Positions 24,000 to 35,842 are shown, counted from the stretch's first letter. The stretch is DNA of 64,000 nt from Citrus sinensis (GCF_022201045.2 NC_068560.1:29033501-29097500), one strand, 5' to 3'. Notes: generated from the sequence alone by a model not told the origin. A program made the numbers and translations.

Positions 24000-24720
24000 T
24001 CCACTGCAGGGTCCACTATGCTTCCGCCTACAGTCCCGAGTTGCCACTTGTTGGCATGCTTCTTCCCGATAGACCTGCTCTTCTTTCTTCTAACATGGTT
24101 TCCATTCTGTCAGCAAGTTCTTGCCAATCCACGTCCTCTGGTTGTGGGTCCAGCTTTGGTTGTGGCCATTGTTCTAGGTCCAACCAGTTAGCTATCTCTT
24201 CAAGCTCTCCTCACCACCTGTCGATCTCAGGGGTTTTCCATGGATACCCTTCTTGCTCTCTTCGATGGCGCATGAGGTATTCTCTGTACCTCTCCTGCAT
24301 GTCTCCTCCCCTTCATTGTCATTGTGGAGTCTCGCGTCCGGGCTTCATGGATCTGCTGAGGCTTATTGGAGTTGTAAAGTAGATTCCTTAGTAATAAGGA
24401 TTAAACACAAAGAGTTCGTAGAACCAATGGTCAAGGTGGTAGAGCACAACCATTCGTTGCTGTGAAGCATCCTGTCCACATGGAGTCGATGTCTTCACAC
24501 GAAGATGGGTTTTGAGTTGGCACTTGCCTGTATGATAGCGACACGAAGTACTGTTCTCGAGCCCAAAATTGGTTTGAGAGCTTATAGACATTAGACTCGC
24601 TCCAAAGACCCTCTGACATGCTACTGCAGACCAAGCAAGCGTAAGGAGGGAGGCTCCTTCTTGAAATCATGGTAACCGGTCTGGATAAGAAATCGGCTAC
24701 AGTGTACCTATATATATATA
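24000..24720 (-). mobile_element. endogenous pararetrovirus-like fossil (Caulimoviridae type), fragment
   Basis: On the minus strand, a VADFLSRP phrase typical of the end of a viral or Ty3-type RNase H (near 24700) is followed by a Cys-containing segment. Further on is a charged segment including YREYLMRHRREQEGYPWK and WLDLEQWPQPKLDPQPEDVD. GC content and codon use stand out from the surrounding AT-rich DNA. It is bounded by TA dinucleotide repeats on both sides (about 23832-23861 and 24706-24727), the insertion context reported for plant endogenous pararetroviruses. It is clearly incomplete and broken in several places. The family call rests on motif memory only; a Ty3/gypsy fragment is the alternative. 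Confidence 0.45.
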
Positions 24721-25042
24721 TATATATTAAGTAATAAAATGTATTAAAAGGATAAAGAATTATCAACATTAAATCACTGTATAGGCACAAATAGAAAAAG
24801 GTATCAGGCCTTTGATTATAGGCTTAATGGCCACAACAATCAAAATGGCTTCTGTAATTGATTACATAAAAATTTACCACGGGCAAACTCACTTTATTCC
24901 TAGTGTCCAAAATTAATTACGAATGAGAAATTATCATTCAAGGGCACAAAATGAGAGGATATTACTGCAACTCGTTTGCAGCAGTGAGTTAATGCCCCAT
25001 AACTTGTTCACTCTTTAGTCAAATGAGTATTAATTAATTATA

Positions 25043-26530
25043 TTAGCCTTCACGCTTTTCAGGATTGTCAGCCGAAATAAGGCGCTCGTGTTGCCATCCA
25101 TCCTCCGAAGCATCATCTAAACTTTTCTTTGACGACGACTTTGGCTTCCAATACATCGCATAAAGCACTAATTGAGCCGTGCCAAGAATAAATCCACTCC
25201 CATTTGGTATCTGCGATTGGGTATTTTATTAGTAATAATTAAATATAAAATAGAATGTATCCTGTCTTTTTTATTCTTATAATTAATTAAGATATTGACA
25301 ATATAATAATATGGAAACTTACTCCAATGAAAAGGTCTTTTGTGAGCACAGCATAGACTGTCCAAACTGCCCCATTTATGAATAGGATAAATGAGAGAAG
25401 AAATGGCATGTACTCCACACTCTTTGTCACCACCACTGTTTTCTGCATTTTCATTTCCAAGGTTAAGGCTACTACTATTTTATGAAATGGAGAAAATTTT
25501 TGTATATACTAATCAGAAATAATGATAAAAGAATTGTATAGAAACGTAAATGCAAATGTAAGTTTTCGTGTATACATATAGATAAGTTGAGTAATTTTTT
25601 TTCCCAAAAAAAAAAAAAAAATTATATATATAGAAACAGCAATCTTCTCACCATGGCTGAAAGAGGTGAACTATAGGCGACCATGCTGAAGCACAAAGAC
25701 AAGAAACCTGAGACCTTGATTTGCACATCCCTGTCGAAAAATATTTGAGTGACCAACACTGTTGTGCCAGGAAACACCACATCACAAACACCGGCAAGTA
25801 CGGCAGTTCTACCCTAATAAAATGCATCGGAAATTAATCAAACGTTTATTCGTATATAATTTCTTCCAAAGAGTTTGACCGAAAAGTTTTCAAACAGTTT
25901 TATTTGGTTAGCCAACTCATTGATTGAGTTTGAATCTCGGACGACGCAACGGGCTGAATAATTCAATTTGAGCTTACAATACTATCGGAAACATTAAAAA
26001 CTGAAACTTACCCTCATCATCGGAGGAGCAAAAATGAGAAATATAATGACATAAATAATCTCCAGGGCGGCTCCAAAACCATTAACAGAGGCCACAAGCA
26101 CACTGTTGGGCTTCACAATTCCATACCAAACCCAAAAGTATGCATTCAGTAATTTGCTTATATAAGGAATGCTCTCAAATTCCTCCGTTGATCTACGCTG
26201 TACTATGTGCCAAAACGTTTTCCTGAAAAACAAATATATATTACGTGCATATGAAATCAATCAATTAATTGTTTTTGCTTAAAGCCTAAAAGCTTAAAAG
26301 CACAAAAGTGAAGTAAGTAATTTTTTATTTTTAAATTTTTTTAATAGAATCACTTACGCAGGAGAAAGATAAACCAGGCCGGTGGTTAAGTTGCCTGAAA
26401 GCAGGCAAAATGAAGAAATATATATAAAAAAAACATAAATTTACTATAAATTTAAATTTGCTCATCAAGGCTATGTGTGGCTAATTTGATGATTACCTAG
26501 AAGCCCAAAAATGAAATTCAAGCTTGCCAT
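25043..26530 (-). CDS. SWEET sugar transporter, clade IV (SWEET16/17-like)
   Basis: Six exons on the minus strand: 26530-26497, 26394-26358, 26222-26012, 25813-25652, 25442-25323 and 25210-25043 (732 nt, 243 aa). All are GT-AG and in frame; this is the usual six-exon SWEET layout. The protein starts MASLNFIFGLLGNLTTGLVYLSPAKTFW and continues with RRSTEEFESIPYISKLLNAYFWVWYG, NGFGAALEIIYVIIFLIFAPP, TKSVEYMPFLLSFILFINGAVWTVYA and IPNGSGFILGTAQLVLYAMYW. These are the two MtN3/saliva repeats joined by a linker helix, seven membrane spans in all. SWEETs are uniporters for sucrose or hexoses. The STEEFES and SVEYMPF motifs and the short acidic/basic tail point to clade IV, whose Arabidopsis members move fructose and glucose across the vacuole membrane. 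The fourth span region (GVCDVVFPGTTVLVTQ) is diverged, but nothing looks broken. Confidence 0.94.
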
Positions 26531-27377
26531 GCTGAGAAATAAGATTGCTTCCAATTTACAACAAAGAGATCTAGATAGCTTGGAAAGCTTTTTGGCTTAG
26601 TAGAGACTGTACGGTTGACTTGTAAAAGTTTTAATAATAGTAAAAGATTCCCAAAGAGAACAAGAGAGATGGAGATTTGCAGATGCAATTAATGTTGGAT
26701 TAAAATCCGATCCAAATTGAATGGGAGCCGATGCCCACACGATTTAAGAATATGGCCTTCTTGGTCCCCCATGGTCCCTGTCGTTTTTCTAAATGGTGCC
26801 TTCATAAAATGACAAGGAGATCATTTTCATCGTTGCCAAATGCTTTTTGTATTTGAAAAGATGAAAAAAAGGAAAGAAAAAAAAAACAAAAGAACAAATA
26901 TGATCATGATAGAAAGCGATCAACATGAACGTTGTTCAATAATTGGCCATTCAATCCATCTTGTATTGGATGAGGGATTTGAATAACTTAAAGGAAAAAA
27001 AAAGAGTGAAAATATAAAAATTTCAGAAGAAATTAAATTAGAAAACATATGAAAATCAAGCTTACACTCTCAACCAGACCAAAATTATAAAAGATATCGC
27101 ATTGAACTGCAGTTATACTAAACTTCTACTATATCAATAAAATATTATGTGCGTAACTGCATTGAATATGAGACTGTATTGAGGATATAGCTAGCTGTAA
27201 TTGCCTGATTGGTTGGATTTTGAATGCGCCGACCTGTCAAAATGCAAAATGACGGGTCATATAATTTCTACAGCTACCTATCCAGCAAGTTCTGTAGACT
27301 CCTCTTGTATATCCACCCATTTCTCTGTGTGTGTATCTATCTATCTATCTATTTATATATAGAAAAAAATCTCAATT
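26531..27377. other. SWEET upstream region / intergenic
   Basis: Should contain the promoter of the minus-strand SWEET gene. AT-rich, with no gene or element ends recognised. A short TCTA microsatellite lies at about 27335-27352. Confidence 0.5.
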
Positions 27378-27508
27378 CAGAATTTTAAAATGCGGAAAAT
27401 ACCAAAAAAACGTATAAATCATTCAGTTTATGTGTTTTAAGTTTTAAGTGTTTTAAACCTCACGATTTTAAAATTTTACTGAATTTTTACCGCATTTTAA
27501 AATTTTAG
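27378..27508 (+). mobile_element. small MITE, second copy of the BiP-intron family
   Basis: The inverted ends contain TTTTAAAATGCGG at the left (27383-27395) and CCGCATTTTAAAA at the right (27490-27502). The whole 130-bp unit aligns with the reverse complement of 21335-21467. It is non-coding. Confidence 0.65.
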
Positions 27509-27916
27509 ACCAGAAATAGATAATATAGAAAAAATTTTCAATCTAAAATAAAGTTTAGGATTAAAGTCCAGTAACGGATTTATAATATTGTAATTGATGT
27601 TTAATCCTAGATTTGATAAGTAATAAACACACACATATAAAACAAAAAAAAGGTGTTCATTGGAGGTTAAAATAATATCAGCTGACTAGAGTTTATATAT
27701 TTGGGTTAATTAGGATAGTTCTGTAGCACTAGTTTCGTGGTGTGATGAATTAAATACAATGAAACTGATCTACGATTGTCACCCAAACATAAATAAAATA
27801 ACAGGGAAAGTTGTAGCCCCGCTTTTGCGTCAAATTTGCAAGCTAATAAGTTATTTATAACTGTACAACTTTCCCATTATAACCGTACTGATGTGTCAAA
27901 TAATTATTTATCGGAG

Positions 27917-28090
27917 GTTGTTATGTTACATAATTATGTAATAATGTAATATATATAATTATGCCGCAACCATTAAATTTTTATCCAACAGTTATGAAAA
28001 TAATATGATTTTTTTATCTCATATTTTCACAACCGTTGGATACTATTACATAATCATGTATGTTACATGATTATATAACATAACAAAAAC
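27917..28090. mobile_element. 170-bp palindromic MITE
   Basis: GGTTGTTATGTTACATAATTATG-like at the left is inverted at the right (CATGATTATATAACATAACAAAAACC-like). The centre carries a second inverted pair (CAACAGTTATGAAAAT and ATTTTCACAACCGTTG). It is non-coding; the family is not determined. Confidence 0.7.
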
Positions 28091-28901
28091 CTTATTTATC
28101 TTATCATTTCATTGCTACAGATACTCATTTTTTATGTATGAGAGTTATGTATTTGTCAAATAGAAAAGCTGCACCATAATTTTTCTTCTGGTACAAGAAC
28201 TAATTAATTAAGGACAAAACATTGTTAATATAAGTTACTCAATATTAGTATTAAAAACAAGCTTAACAGTCTTTTTTCGTTGAAATGTAACGATCTAATT
28301 ATTTTAAAGTCTAATGGATTCAGACATAAGTAGCAGTGTAGCACTACATTGTGTCCACAGGGTTTTTAAACTTAGCCTATTATTAATTTAAAACACTAAA
28401 AAAGTCCTTTTTAAATTTTAAAAATATAAAAAATATCACATATTAATATTTTTGTGGCTTTATGTGTTTTAGGCTTTTCACGTTTAAATGATAAAAAATA
28501 GTAAAAATTCCTCAAAATTTTAATTAGTCCAAATCACTCCTTCCTCTCATTCAGTCCTATTCCTCCATTTCTTCAAGCTTTTACACACTGAGAAATATAT
28601 TGTTGTTCTCTTTATTGTTTGGTAAATTTGCTATTTCAATAAAAATGTACGGCTTTTTCCTTATTTGGTATTTGTCAAATGGTGTTAATTCGAAGGAACT
28701 TTATAGAATTTACTAATGATTAAGAAGGAAATTTAATTAAGTTTAATAGTATGTTTATTAATATATTTTATTAGATTATTTAATGTCAAGTTGTGTTCAC
28801 ATTATGTTTCATTAGCTAAAAAACAACATTATATAGTGCATTTCTAGTGCCATTATTGATCCTACATGGATAAATACCATTATTTTTCTAAATATTGCGA
28901 T

Positions 28902-29215
28902 CAAGAGCGGAAGCCATATAAGACTAGAGGGTGTCATGACCCCTGCAGAATTTTAAAAAAGTTTAGGATTTTTTTTTATAAAATATAAAAGTTAGTGTAA
29001 AATGTCTATATTGACCCCTGCACAATTAATGTATAAATTTATATATTAGATAATATTATAATTTTACTGTTAAGCCCACTAATGATAGCATCAAAATAAT
29101 AAAAAACAAATCAACCAAACCCACTAAAGCCCACTAAATCACTAATATATAATAACAAAAAAATTAGAATTTTAAATTTGACCCCCTTAAAATTTTCTCT
29201 TGAACTCCACCCCTG
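28902..29215. mobile_element. 314-bp hAT-type non-autonomous element
   Basis: The ends are CAAGAGCGGAAGCC and, inverted, CAGGGGTGGAGTTC, both close to the plant hAT terminus CAGGGGCGGA. The flanking 8-mers ATTGCGAT (28894-28901) and ATTGTGAT (29216-29223) agree at 7 of 8 positions, as expected for an 8-bp hAT target duplication with one later change. It is non-coding. Confidence 0.75.
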
Positions 29216-29357
29216 ATTGTGATTACCGAAATTTTTAAAATTATATTGTCTTTTAAATATGTCCCAAATTGAATAATTCCTAAACTCTTATTATTTAAAT
29301 TTTAGCCCCAATTAGATTAAATTTCTAGCACCGCCACTAAATTTAGAGGGAGGAGAG

Positions 29358-29523
29358 TACTGTGGGAGGCAAGAACAGGGAAGTCGTCTTTGTTGGAAGA
29401 ACCTGTGCCTCTCGGTTCGAGCGGAGACTTCTAGTCTGGGTTGTGGTACGGGCTTAAAGGTGCCTCCCACAGTTGGGGCTCTCCCCAGAATACCTTGTGG
29501 ACAAAATCCAAAAAAAAAAGAAC
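29358..29523 (+). mobile_element. SINE-like element with pol III B-box
   Basis: About 165 bp with GGTTCGAGCGG (29413-29423), close to the tRNA-type B-box, and an A-rich 3' end (AAAATCC followed by a run of ten A). The 7-mer AGGAGAG occurs directly before (29351-29357) and after it (29524-29530), a plausible target duplication. An internal inverted pair, TGGGAGGCA and TGCCTCCCA, is also present. The A-box is not convincing, so the call is tentative. Confidence 0.5.
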
Positions 29524-29587
29524 AGGAGAGGATTCTAGTTTTTTGTGTGTGTGTGTGTGTATAGTTTTCTTGATCAACGCAACATCA

Positions 29588-31492
29588 TTAATTTTCAGCC
29601 ATAAAGCCTTTGATGAATTGGATCACTCTCTGTGCAGCGGCTGGCAATGGGTGATCTGTGAAGTAACCATGCTGCTCTTCTTCAAGCTCCACATATTCTA
29701 TTTTCTTTCCCATCTCTTTCAATTTTCTCGCATAATTCTCCACCCTATCCCTCAAAATCTCATTGCCGCCGACCACCACGACGAGCGGATCAAAGTCCAC
29801 TGTGGCAAGGCTAGGGCCCGAGGGGCCAAATGGGTTCACCAGAGGATGGTCTTGAGTAGCTCCGGTGGGAACTGAGAGCCTCCAAAACCTATATATTAAG
29901 CTCCGGTAGCACAATATTAAGGATTAAAATTTTTACCGCAAATTATATAAAATTCGAAGGACAACGACAAAAGAGCTGAATCTAATTAATAACTATTTTC
30001 AATGGATCATGCTTAATTGCTTACTGATTCAGATATATATGATTTGAGCCTGATGAGGATATTATTCAATATCCGTTATCAAAGATGATTATTTAATGGA
30101 GTATAATTCTCTTTTGAATTTTTAAAAATCTTGTGCCACTTTAAATAAAATTCACTTAAGAGAAGTATCACGATAAGAGGATTCTGATCTTTAATTAAAA
30201 TAAAGTTTAAGATAGTGACCCTACGTATGTATGCGAACAAATGCCATTGATGCAACAACATAATATCTTGTTGCGATCATATATGTAATAAGGACAATAT
30301 AATATCAAAGATATGGAGGATGAGGAAAATATAAATTTGATCACCTTATGTGTGTGAAAATAAAACGGGTAAGACATATCATGAAACATATAATACGCCC
30401 GACGATTAGAGTGGACTCAATACAAAAATAGGTAATGTTTCATGTTAGCTAGATGCATAATTTTAATTTGGACCGTAAATACAAGAACACTTTTTTTTTT
30501 TTTTAAGTATCTAAAGAAATTAAATTCTCTACCTATTTTTATGTAAGACCATGAGAGTAAAGTTTGACTCTCAAGTTTCTTATACCATCACAACAATTTT
30601 TAGTGGTAGGAACAATTCACCAAAGACTTATTCTGATTAGTGATACTATTGCGTAAAAAGGAAAATCTTTAGAAAATAATTACTTAACATAAAGTTTAGA
30701 TAGGATTTAATTTCTTGTCGTGGTCATTCTCAATTAACCAACTTGTGACATAAGAGGTCATCCGTACAATACTATATATATTCAAAAATTTCTTGTAAAA
30801 TTAATCAAATGTTTATAAATATACCTGTCATACATCTCCAAGGTCCAAATTCCATCAATAGGCCTCTCTTCCTCAGACCTAGTTCTCTCACACCCACCAA
30901 AGAACGGAGACATTAACACATAACCCCGAACCCTGACTGGAGCTAGCTCGACCGAGCCGGGTCCGAACCGGACAGCCAAATGGTGGGCAAGGTTACCCCC
31001 AGAAGAATAACCCAACACAAATACCCGGTCAAAGTCAACTTCACCTAACCACGTATCCATTACATTTGCATGCATTATGGCTTGACCTTGAAGCCATTTT
31101 AGGGCACAACATGCATCTTCTAAAGCCGCAGGCAGCCTATGCTCCGGCCCTAGGCGGTAGTCGGGCTCGATGACAGCGGCTTGAAGGATGCTGACGAGGC
31201 GGACGCAGATGTTATGGTTGTTGGGGAACGTGCGGGAGCCGAAGCAGAAGCCTCCGCCGTGAAAGTAAAAGACAATAGGGAGTTTTGTTGAAGAATTAAC
31301 TATGGATGTAGGTTTGTAGAGACGAAGACGAAGATCATTTTTTTCGTTGAAAATAAGGTCTTTGTAGAGGATTGAATTGTCGTTGATAAAAGGAACGTCG
31401 AAAGAAATATTTGGGGATCGTGAAATGGAGCCATCGCTATAGAGTTTGAGGAGGCCAAAGCATTCTTCTACTACTTGAGGAAGTGAACCCAT
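29588..31492 (-). CDS. carboxylesterase 15-like (GID1/HSL-type alpha/beta hydrolase)
   Basis: Two exons on the minus strand, 31492-30825 and 29888-29588 (969 nt, 322 aa), with a GT-AG intron splitting an Arg codon. The N-terminus MGSLPQVVEECFGLLKLYSDG and the phrases FHGGGFCFGSR, PDYRLGPEHRLPAALEDA, DFDRVFVLGYSSGGNLAHHLAVRFG, APVRVRGYVLMSPFFGG, FWRLSVPTGAT and NPFGP match plant CXE15. HGGG (78-81) is the oxyanion hole. Ser163 in GYSSG, Asp270 and His296 form the catalytic triad. Arabidopsis CXE15 hydrolyses strigolactones, so a hormone-catabolic role is plausible, but substrate cannot be read from sequence. One oddity is that the residue before the nucleophile is Tyr where most of the family has Asp (GDSSGG). 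A TATATAAT box sits about 75 bp before the ATG. Confidence 0.93.
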
Positions 31493-34411
31493 TTGATCCC
31501 TCTCTCTTTTATTAACGAATTGTGTTAGGGTTTGTGAGTTGGCAATATAGTGCCTATGAGAGTCATATTATATAGAGAAGAATACAAGGATTATGCTGGA
31601 TAAAGTATTTGGTAGTCAATGACGGAGTTTTAGTGCAGACATTATGATGATTTAAAATGCGAATTTGAAATTAGAATATATTTTGTAATTCAAAATACGT
31701 GTGCATATATATAATGTTTATTGTTTAACTAGAGTTAGTCGGAGTAGTCTAGCCTCGAAACTACAACTGAGAATTGCATATTAATTAATATAAATTTACG
31801 ACCAAATTTTAAGTAGCTATAATAGCATTATAGCAATAATCTAATTGATCAATTTAGTATATTAGAAATTATACTAGTACAATTTTCGCTAGTTACATTA
31901 ATTTAGGTAGAGCCACAAAAAAGGGGGCAAATTCAAATTAATTTTTTAATACTACTCTTCAATATTCGAATTCCATGACCAGCTACCGACCATACTCCTA
32001 AGGGCAAAGCAGCTAGTTTGATGACCGTGTCTCGTTTCTATCTTTCCAGATATTTTTTTACGGGAAAAGTTTTTCTCATGACTGGCGTTCACTAGACTCT
32101 TATTATAGGATATCGAATCGATGGTCACCCACTTGGTTACAATAACATTTTTTTAATCAAATAAAAAAAGTAATAAAATCGGATTTTGATTGAACATCAG
32201 TTATATTGTATAATTTGGTCTAGAGAGGAGTTACTGTTCCCTTGCATAATTGCATACGTGTTTGAAGTTTGAATGAGAAAGCGTAGTCGTGATGAATATC
32301 CAGTAAGATTCACGTGATTTGATTTATTAAGTTATATATTGTCATAGCCGCCACCACACAATTTTGTATAATTCTGAGATTGCTTAACGTCTACAAAGTG
32401 ATTTGAAAAAAAAAAAAAACGTGTCGCTTAATTTTATAGTTATCTGTAAATAATGTTGATATTAAATAGTGCAACTCTTATTTATTGAAATCGAATAGTG
32501 TCATATGATAATATTATTCATCGTAAAATAAATATCGTCGCTTAGTAAATAGATCGTTGTTCGTCAAAAAATTGAAAGAATCAATAGTACAAGAACAGAC
32601 TCTAGGTCTTAAACTCTAGGTTCAATAAAAGTAATTATTATGACTTAATTATTCCTTCATTAGGATTTACGTACCCCATCGAAGCAATTAAGAACTTTAA
32701 ATTGGAGTAATAATAATATTATTAGAGTTCCGCTACGTTGAAACCGCTCTAAGGTAGAACATACATTCATAACAATATAATTAAAGTTATAACGTATCTT
32801 TATTATTTATCACTTTATGTATGTAATTCTAATTTATACTCTACCTCAGAGCAGCTCTAAGATAACCATTCCCATATTATTAATATCTATTGAACAATCA
32901 AAACTATTTCCACATCTCTTTTAAATAGTTCCGACAATTCACCGTCAAAGACGAAATCAAACAATTATTATATTGGAGCATAATTTTCAATTGAAAAGGA
33001 ACAAAGAGGAAATTAAGGCAGATGACTATTAGTCTATAAAGATCAACAAGTTCCTATTTTGTCTGTTGTAATTTATTTATTTATTTATGCTTTTTTTTAA
33101 CAACCCGTTAATAATCTATTGTTGAACCGAGCCGATTAAGAAAATATGATTGGAGATTTAATTTCCTTACAGATAGATATGTGACTAATTTATATTTATG
33201 ATAATCAAGTTAATGAGCTAGCAACGAGCTAGCTAACGTGTCAATCTAATCTAAATCTACAAGATTTTCCCAGGTCACCGTGCTTTATTATTATTATTCC
33301 AGTACCGGTCAATGTCATAAGATCTTCGGCTCTGGGCCACCGTTATTCACTTTTACAATTAATTAATTAATGTGTTTGTACGGGATATTTTAGGATGCAG
33401 TCGCTGCTCATCTGTCATCTCGATGAAAGATAAGGTGATAATGTTGAAAAACAATTCAACCACGGTCACTTGTGTGAAAGGATATTAAACTCATAATCTT
33501 TGCTTTAAAAACTCATCTCAAGTGTTAGAATCTTGACCCAATCCAGCCTATGAGTCTATAATCTCTCTATTACATATTTTAATTGTAATAGAGAGATTAA
33601 GTGTTATTAAAATTAAAGCCACCACTCTGTCCCTCTTCTCTATAATCTCTCTATTACATATTTTATACTTCTCACTCTGTCACTCATCTTCAAGGTTTAA
33701 CCAGTCTCTCGTAGTCCATACAATAAAAACTCGACCATTTTTATTTTCTTATTGGAATTTGGAGTATTTTCAGAAGACCAAAAGAATATCACATTAAAAT
33801 TCAATAAAAATTACAAAGAAGACATATTTCATGCTACATAAATCACTGTGCAAGTAGTTCAAGATACACAGATAACAAAAATGATACATGTACGGAGATG
33901 TCGTTAAACATAATCTACTGAAACTTTTCTTTTTTTTTTTTTTTGGTTGGATTATGAACTGTCGATCAATTCGGGCAATGGACTGTCGTCCGCCCATCAC
34001 TCAGTTTGAGAACAAAGAGGCTTGGTGGGCGATGATCCATCGTCCGATTTTAGATTGATTTTAACGAAAAATATTAATTTTGATAATTTTAATAGACCGA
34101 ATTTCGGTAAATTTGTCAGTACTGAGTAACCCGATCTTTGAATTAGTATAAGAATATATTTACTGCGCATGATCACCGAAAATATAAGAAGGAAATAAAC
34201 TAAAGGGTAACCTGATGGCATAATGATGGCACTTATATACGGCGGCCATCGTATACTGAATGTATTCACAGAGCGAGACAACCCCACGACACAGGTTATT
34301 ATTTCAAATTGTAAATAAGAAGGAAACGACGCAGGTCACGCAGCTTTATTTCAAATTCTGGAAATATAAGAAGGAAACAAGCTAAAGGGTAACCTCCAGA
34401 TTTGAAGACGA
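31493..34411. other. intergenic region, CXE15-like promoter and AT-rich DNA
   Basis: Holds the upstream region of the CXE15-like gene (TATA-like box at 31567-31574 on the minus strand) and, near 34400, the UGT 3' end. At 33549-33675 an AATCTCTCTATTACATATTTTA phrase occurs twice, the first copy followed by its own inverted half. No gene is recognised, and small frames here lack any family signal. Confidence 0.5.
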
Positions 34412-35842
34412 TCAGTGTTTGCATTTCTTGATAAAAGAAGCAAGCGAATCGGAAGAAGAGCCACCATCCCCCAATTCTCGGGAGGCACTTTCTTTGAGCT
34501 CCTGAACCCTACGCCTCATAACCTTCCCTTCCTCACTCTCCATTACCAACCTCACTACCCTCTCTATCTCTTCCCGTCCGATCACTTTCTTTCCGGGTTC
34601 TGTTTCTGGCTTTACGGCCACCCCTGTCTCCTCTGCTGTCAACATCGCCGCATTCATTCTCTGCTCCGCATAAAGTGGCCACGCAATCATTGGCACACCA
34701 TGACATATGCTCTCCAAGGTTGAGTTCCATCCACAGTGAGATAAAAATCCACCTGTCGATGGATGGCGGAGAATATGGACCTGCGGGGCCCACGACGGTA
34801 CCACCATCCCCGCTCCTTGAGCTCGGGTCCTCTGTAAAAACCCTTCTGGCAAGTATGCTTTTGGATCGTTGACATCACTTCCCACGTTAAAAAATGTAGC
34901 CGAGGCACTAGCATCGCTAGGCATTCGTACAACCCATATGAATCTTTGCTTGCTCTGTTCCAGACCCCATGCCATCTCTGTGACTTGCTCGGCTGTCAAA
35001 GTGCCGCCACTACCCGGCACCGCGAAGAGAACTGAATCAGGCGGCTGCTTGTCCAGCCAAGCCAGACACTCTTCATCTGAAGCACTCAACGGTTCGTCTT
35101 GCTTGATCAATGGACCAATTGGGTTAATCGGCGGTGTTGGAATTTGTAGGTAGAAAGAGTGTTCTCCGATTGCTTTGAGAGGGACAAACTCAAGATTCTC
35201 CCAAGAGTTTAGGAAGATTCCGGCTGCAAGAGGCAAACGGCTAACGTGAAGCAAAAAGAATTTATACTCATCGATCTTCCTGTTTCGGACCTGGTCAAGC
35301 AAGTCTTCGGGTCGTACAGGCGGGCAACCCGGGATCTTAATCGGTTCAGGAAGATCAACAAACTCGCCTTGTACCTCGTGGTCAAGTGTGGGAAGGTACG
35401 TGATGAAGGCAAAGAAGTGGACGGACGTTGTAACAAATGAATACGTTGGAATCGAAAGTTGACTGCATATTTCGAAAGCTTGGGTACAGAATAAATCGAT
35501 AACAAGAGCATTTGGGTTGCATAATTCAGTTAGTACTGACTTTAAAGACTTGCTCAGACTCTCCTCTACAATGGCATGAAGGCGAGTGACAACAGGCATG
35601 TCATCGCTAGTGACGGCTGAGACGTCAACCGGTGGCAGGTCAACAACGTCGAGACCATGCGGGAGTGAACGGAGGAGCTTGTCTTTGGCTGCCGAGGCTT
35701 CATTGGTGGTGATGACAAGGAAACTGACGTGGACGCCATGGTTCAAGACTAGCCGCTTCGCGAACTCCAGGAGAGGAATGAGGTGGCCCAGTCCTGGGCT
35801 CGGCAAGACCGCCACATGTGGCTGCAAGCTCTCAGCTGCCAT
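34412..35842 (-). CDS. UDP-glycosyltransferase, UGT72 family-like
   Basis: A single-exon gene of 476 aa. I start at the Met at 35842 (MAAESLQPHVAVLPSPGLGHLIPL), which sits the usual distance before the N-terminal motif. An in-frame Met 11 codons upstream (35875) is possible. His20 of PSPGLGH and Asp116 (ALVIDLF) are the expected catalytic His/Asp pair. The PSPG box runs from W351 to Q394 (starts WAPQVHILRHPSTGGFLSHCGW, split here only for length; ends WPLYAEQ). A terminal Gln favours UDP-glucose. Overall motifs match UGT72 enzymes that glucosylate monolignols, hydroquinone or chlorophenols. One oddity is that the loop usually read VSFGSGG is AVPGSGG here (residues 274-280). It is isolated, with no tandem copies. 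Confidence 0.93.
   Translation of the reverse strand: MAAESLQPHVAVLPSPGLGHLIPLLEFAKRLVLNHGVHVSFLVITTNEASAAKDKLLRSLPHGLDVVDLPPVDVSAVTSDDMPVVTRLHAIVEESLSKSLKSVLTELCNPNALVIDLFCTQAFEICSQLSIPTYSFVTTSVHFFAFITYLPTLDHEVQGEFVDLPEPIKIPGCPPVRPEDLLDQVRNRKIDEYKFFLLHVSRLPLAAGIFLNSWENLEFVPLKAIGEHSFYLQIPTPPINPIGPLIKQDEPLSASDEECLAWLDKQPPDSVLFAVPGSGGTLTAEQVTEMAWGLEQSKQRFIWVVRMPSDASASATFFNVGSDVNDPKAYLPEGFLQRTRAQGAGMVVPSWAPQVHILRHPSTGGFLSHCGWNSTLESICHGVPMIAWPLYAEQRMNAAMLTAEETGVAVKPETEPGKKVIGREEIERVVRLVMESEEGKVMRRRVQELKESASRELGDGGSSSDSLASFIKKCKH

Noticed and set aside
24425-24490. tRNA-like phrase GGTGGTAGAGCACAACC
   Set aside because: No acceptor stem or T-arm can be formed; lies inside the pararetrovirus-like fossil.
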